This document shows, piece after piece, positions 6,321-8,247 of a stretch of 8,247 nucleotides of DNA. The DNA is taken from the NCBI GenBank assembly GCA_002726925.1, contig PBTJ01000128.1, positions 1 through 8,247 of the forward strand, given 5' to 3'. The position numbers and the translations under genes are program-made. The DNA is from Gammaproteobacteria bacterium. Lineage in GTDB: Bacteria > Pseudomonadota > Gammaproteobacteria > Pseudomonadales > Azotimanducaceae. Position 1 is the first letter of the stretch. The number at the start of each line of letters is the position of its first letter. The notes beneath the pieces were generated by a model. It was not told where the DNA came from. It did no database searches and saw only the letters and a list, made by a program, of their open reading frames with translations.

Positions 6321-8247
6321 ATGAATTGGAAACGTTGGGCAGGCTTGGCAGCCATTCTTTTAGTGGGCTTTGGTGCCTACCGCATCTGGCTCCTTTCAGA
6401 GGCTGCCCTGATGCCGTCCACTGAGGAAGAAATTGCTTCTGTCAGGGCGGTCAGTGCTGCACAGGACGAAGAGGCTTTCTTTCGTCCTGACAATCAGCCT
6501 CTCGAGCCGCAACCTACGAATCCACTGAACAACGTCTATTTTGGTGATCTTCACATCCACACCAACATCTCAAGTGATGCTTATCTTTTCGGTAACCGAT
6601 TAGACATGGATACAGCGTATCGCTTCGCCAAAGGAGAAACGGGGGCCACGCTGCGTACCGGTGAATATGTCGAGATCAGTAGACCGCTCGACTTCGCGGC
6701 CTTGACCGATCATGCCGAGACGTTTGGACGGCGGCAAGCATGTGAAAGCCCGGGCGCCAGCGATGTGGCTCGCGCTGCTTGCGATCAACTGGAGGGGCCA
6801 TCATTGATCGGTTTCATGCAGCTTCGGCAAAGAGCCGAGCAGCGCCCGCCGGTGCGGCCGATGGCGGTGTTCAACGATAATCCAAAGTTGGAACGATCCT
6901 ATGCCGCCGAGACTTGGCAGCAGGTTCAGATTGCTGCAAATCGTCACTATGAACCAGGACGCTTCACCACCTTCGCCGCCTACGAATACTCTCCAGCGAT
7001 GCCAGACCGTGGTAAAAACCACCGCAATATCGTCTTTCGTGGCAATGACGTACCGAAGTATGCGGTGTCTTCATTCGACGCCATCTCTGAGATCGAACTT
7101 TGGCGGCAGCTTGAAGCCACCTGTACCGCCGACTGCCAATTCCTGACGATTCCCCACAACATGAACAAGACTTGGGGGCTGGCGTTTGCGGGGGAAACCA
7201 TTGATGGGGTGGCTTACTCTGAGGAGGACTGGAAGCTCCGCGAGCGCAACGAACCGCTAGTGGAAATGTTTCAGATCAAGGGCAGTTCAGAGTGCTCGAT
7301 GATGTTCGGTGCAGGTGACGAAGAGTGTGGTTTTGAGCAGTTTTTGCCGCCATGCGCAAAAGGCCAAGAGACCTCTTGCCTGCCTACCACGTCAATGGCC
7401 CGCGACGGGCTGCGAATCGGCCTCGAGCTAGAAGACGAAATTGGCGTGAACCCGCTGGAATTCGGCATGGTCGGCTCCACGGATACCCATAATTCCAATC
7501 CAGGCGATACAGAAGAATGGGACTACAGAGGTGCCACGTCGTTCGCTTCTTCACCGGCAGCCCGCCGTATGTCTCCAGACAACGTGACCGGCATTCGCAA
7601 CAACAATCCTGGCGGCCTTGCGGCGGTTTGGGCTCCAGAGAACACGCGCGAAGCGCTGTTTGATGCGATGAAGCGCAAAGAGGTCTACGCCACCAGCGGC
7701 ACGCGCATCGTACTGCGCATGTTCGCAGGCTTTGAGTTGCCGGCAGACATTGCTGAAACGGCTGATCTTACTGCTGCTTATGAACACGGTACGCCGATGG
7801 GCGGAAGACTGAATGCGATCAGTGCGGGAGGCAATGCAGTCTCGCTATTCGTATGGGCTACGCAAGATCCCATCAGCGCACCGCTTGCGAGAATTCAGAT
7901 TGTCAAAGGCTGGATCGAAAACGGCGAATCGCACGAGGCCGTTTACGACGTAGCGTGTGGCGGTTCAGCGTTGAATCCAACGACGGCTAAATGCGCTCCC
8001 AACGGTGCAACAGTTGATCTGTCGGATTGTAGCTGGGACACAACCGTAGGAGCATCCGACTTGAAAGCAACTTGGACAGACCCAGACTTTGACTCTGCCG
8101 AAGATGCTTTTTACTACGCTCGTGTGGTGCAGAACCCGACCTGTCGATGGACAACCTATGACAGCCTGCGATTGGGGCTAGCGCCTCCAGCGGATTCGCA
8201 CACCACTGTCTCAGAGATGGCATGGGGGTCTCCTGTTTGGGTGAAGA
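6321..8247 (+). CDS. DUF3604 protein with PHP-like metal site, right end cut
   Basis: The frame from ATG 6321 is open through the right edge (642 residues); the nearest upstream in-frame stop is TAA at 6291. AAGAGTGAAG a few bases upstream is a modest ribosome site. The start KRWAGLAAILLVGFGAYRI forms a hydrophobic segment (about residues 6-25) after Lys/Arg, so the protein is exported or anchored with its domain in the periplasm. Residues 70 onward are DUF3604. Putative metal ligands follow the PHP-phosphoesterase pattern: His78 and His80 in GDLHIHT, Asp130-His131 in LTDHAE, Glu222 in AAYEYS, His234 in NHRNIVFR, His279 in TIPHNMNKT, and Asp388 and His390 in GSTDTHN. The full set argues for an active metallohydrolase; the substrate of this family is unknown to me. 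Many Cys (for example 141, 154, 268, 272, 325, 336, 345, 353) fit a disulfide-bonded exported protein. The last visible residues EMAWGSPVWVK resemble the usual family terminus (ERAWSSPIW-like), so only a few residues are probably missing. Confidence 0.88.
   Translation, partial: MNWKRWAGLAAILLVGFGAYRIWLLSEAALMPSTEEEIASVRAVSAAQDEEAFFRPDNQPLEPQPTNPLNNVYFGDLHIHTNISSDAYLFGNRLDMDTAYRFAKGETGATLRTGEYVEISRPLDFAALTDHAETFGRRQACESPGASDVARAACDQLEGPSLIGFMQLRQRAEQRPPVRPMAVFNDNPKLERSYAAETWQQVQIAANRHYEPGRFTTFAAYEYSPAMPDRGKNHRNIVFRGNDVPKYAVSSFDAISEIELWRQLEATCTADCQFLTIPHNMNKTWGLAFAGETIDGVAYSEEDWKLRERNEPLVEMFQIKGSSECSMMFGAGDEECGFEQFLPPCAKGQETSCLPTTSMARDGLRIGLELEDEIGVNPLEFGMVGSTDTHNSNPGDTEEWDYRGATSFASSPAARRMSPDNVTGIRNNNPGGLAAVWAPENTREALFDAMKRKEVYATSGTRIVLRMFAGFELPADIAETADLTAAYEHGTPMGGRLNAISAGGNAVSLFVWATQDPISAPLARIQIVKGWIENGESHEAVYDVACGGSALNPTTAKCAPNGATVDLSDCSWDTTVGASDLKATWTDPDFDSAEDAFYYARVVQNPTCRWTTYDSLRLGLAPPADSHTTVSEMAWGSPVWVK

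Noticed and set aside
6231..6330. Hydrophobic minus-strand frame reading LAYWFLLIKVLYAAVRNF before a stop, near the DUF3604 start
   Set aside because: Antisense to both the DUF3604 start and the possible remnant; no start codon, ribosome site or family match seen.

Overview
The window (about half G+C, compact, no tRNA, rRNA, CRISPR or recognisable insertion sequence) looks like chromosome from a free-living Gram-negative bacterium. The mix of a neutral ceramidase, a periplasmic SBP56-type methanethiol oxidase with a SCO partner, and a large DUF3604 protein would suit a marine or sediment gammaproteobacterium. That placement is an inference from gene content, not a phylogenetic result. All five main products begin with a signal peptide or an N-terminal hydrophobic anchor, so this is a run of exported enzymes.

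Layout, left to right. (1) 2-199, plus strand: the 3' end of an unidentified gene that enters from the left edge. (2) 304-3460, minus strand, read right to left: an exported endonuclease/exonuclease/phosphatase-fold phosphodiesterase resembling sphingomyelinases (2549-3460), then, after a 199-base spacer, a neutral ceramidase (304-2349). Together they could take a sphingomyelin-type sphingolipid to ceramide and then to sphingoid base plus fatty acid. (3) 3461-3796: a 336-base divergent intergenic region. (4) 3797-5838, plus strand: methanethiol oxidase (mtoX/SBP56 family), overlapping by GTGA with a SCO/SenC-type copper or thiol-disulfide protein. MauG, the third member of the known mtoX cluster, is not present. 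(5) 5839-6320: 482 bases with no intact gene. It holds a minus-strand fragment that reads like an N-terminal piece of an AidB-type acyl-CoA dehydrogenase, and possibly a second frameshifted remnant on the plus strand. (6) 6321 to the right edge, plus strand: a DUF3604 protein with a complete PHP-like set of putative metal ligands, probably lacking only its last few residues.

The two points most worth a second look are the sphingolipid pair, whose ceramidase has Thr where the family has its Ser nucleophile, and the mtoX-SCO pair, whose SCO has a CX5CP motif instead of CX3CP. The gene debris right after the SCO stop codon suggests the mtoX-SCO block borders a rearrangement junction.
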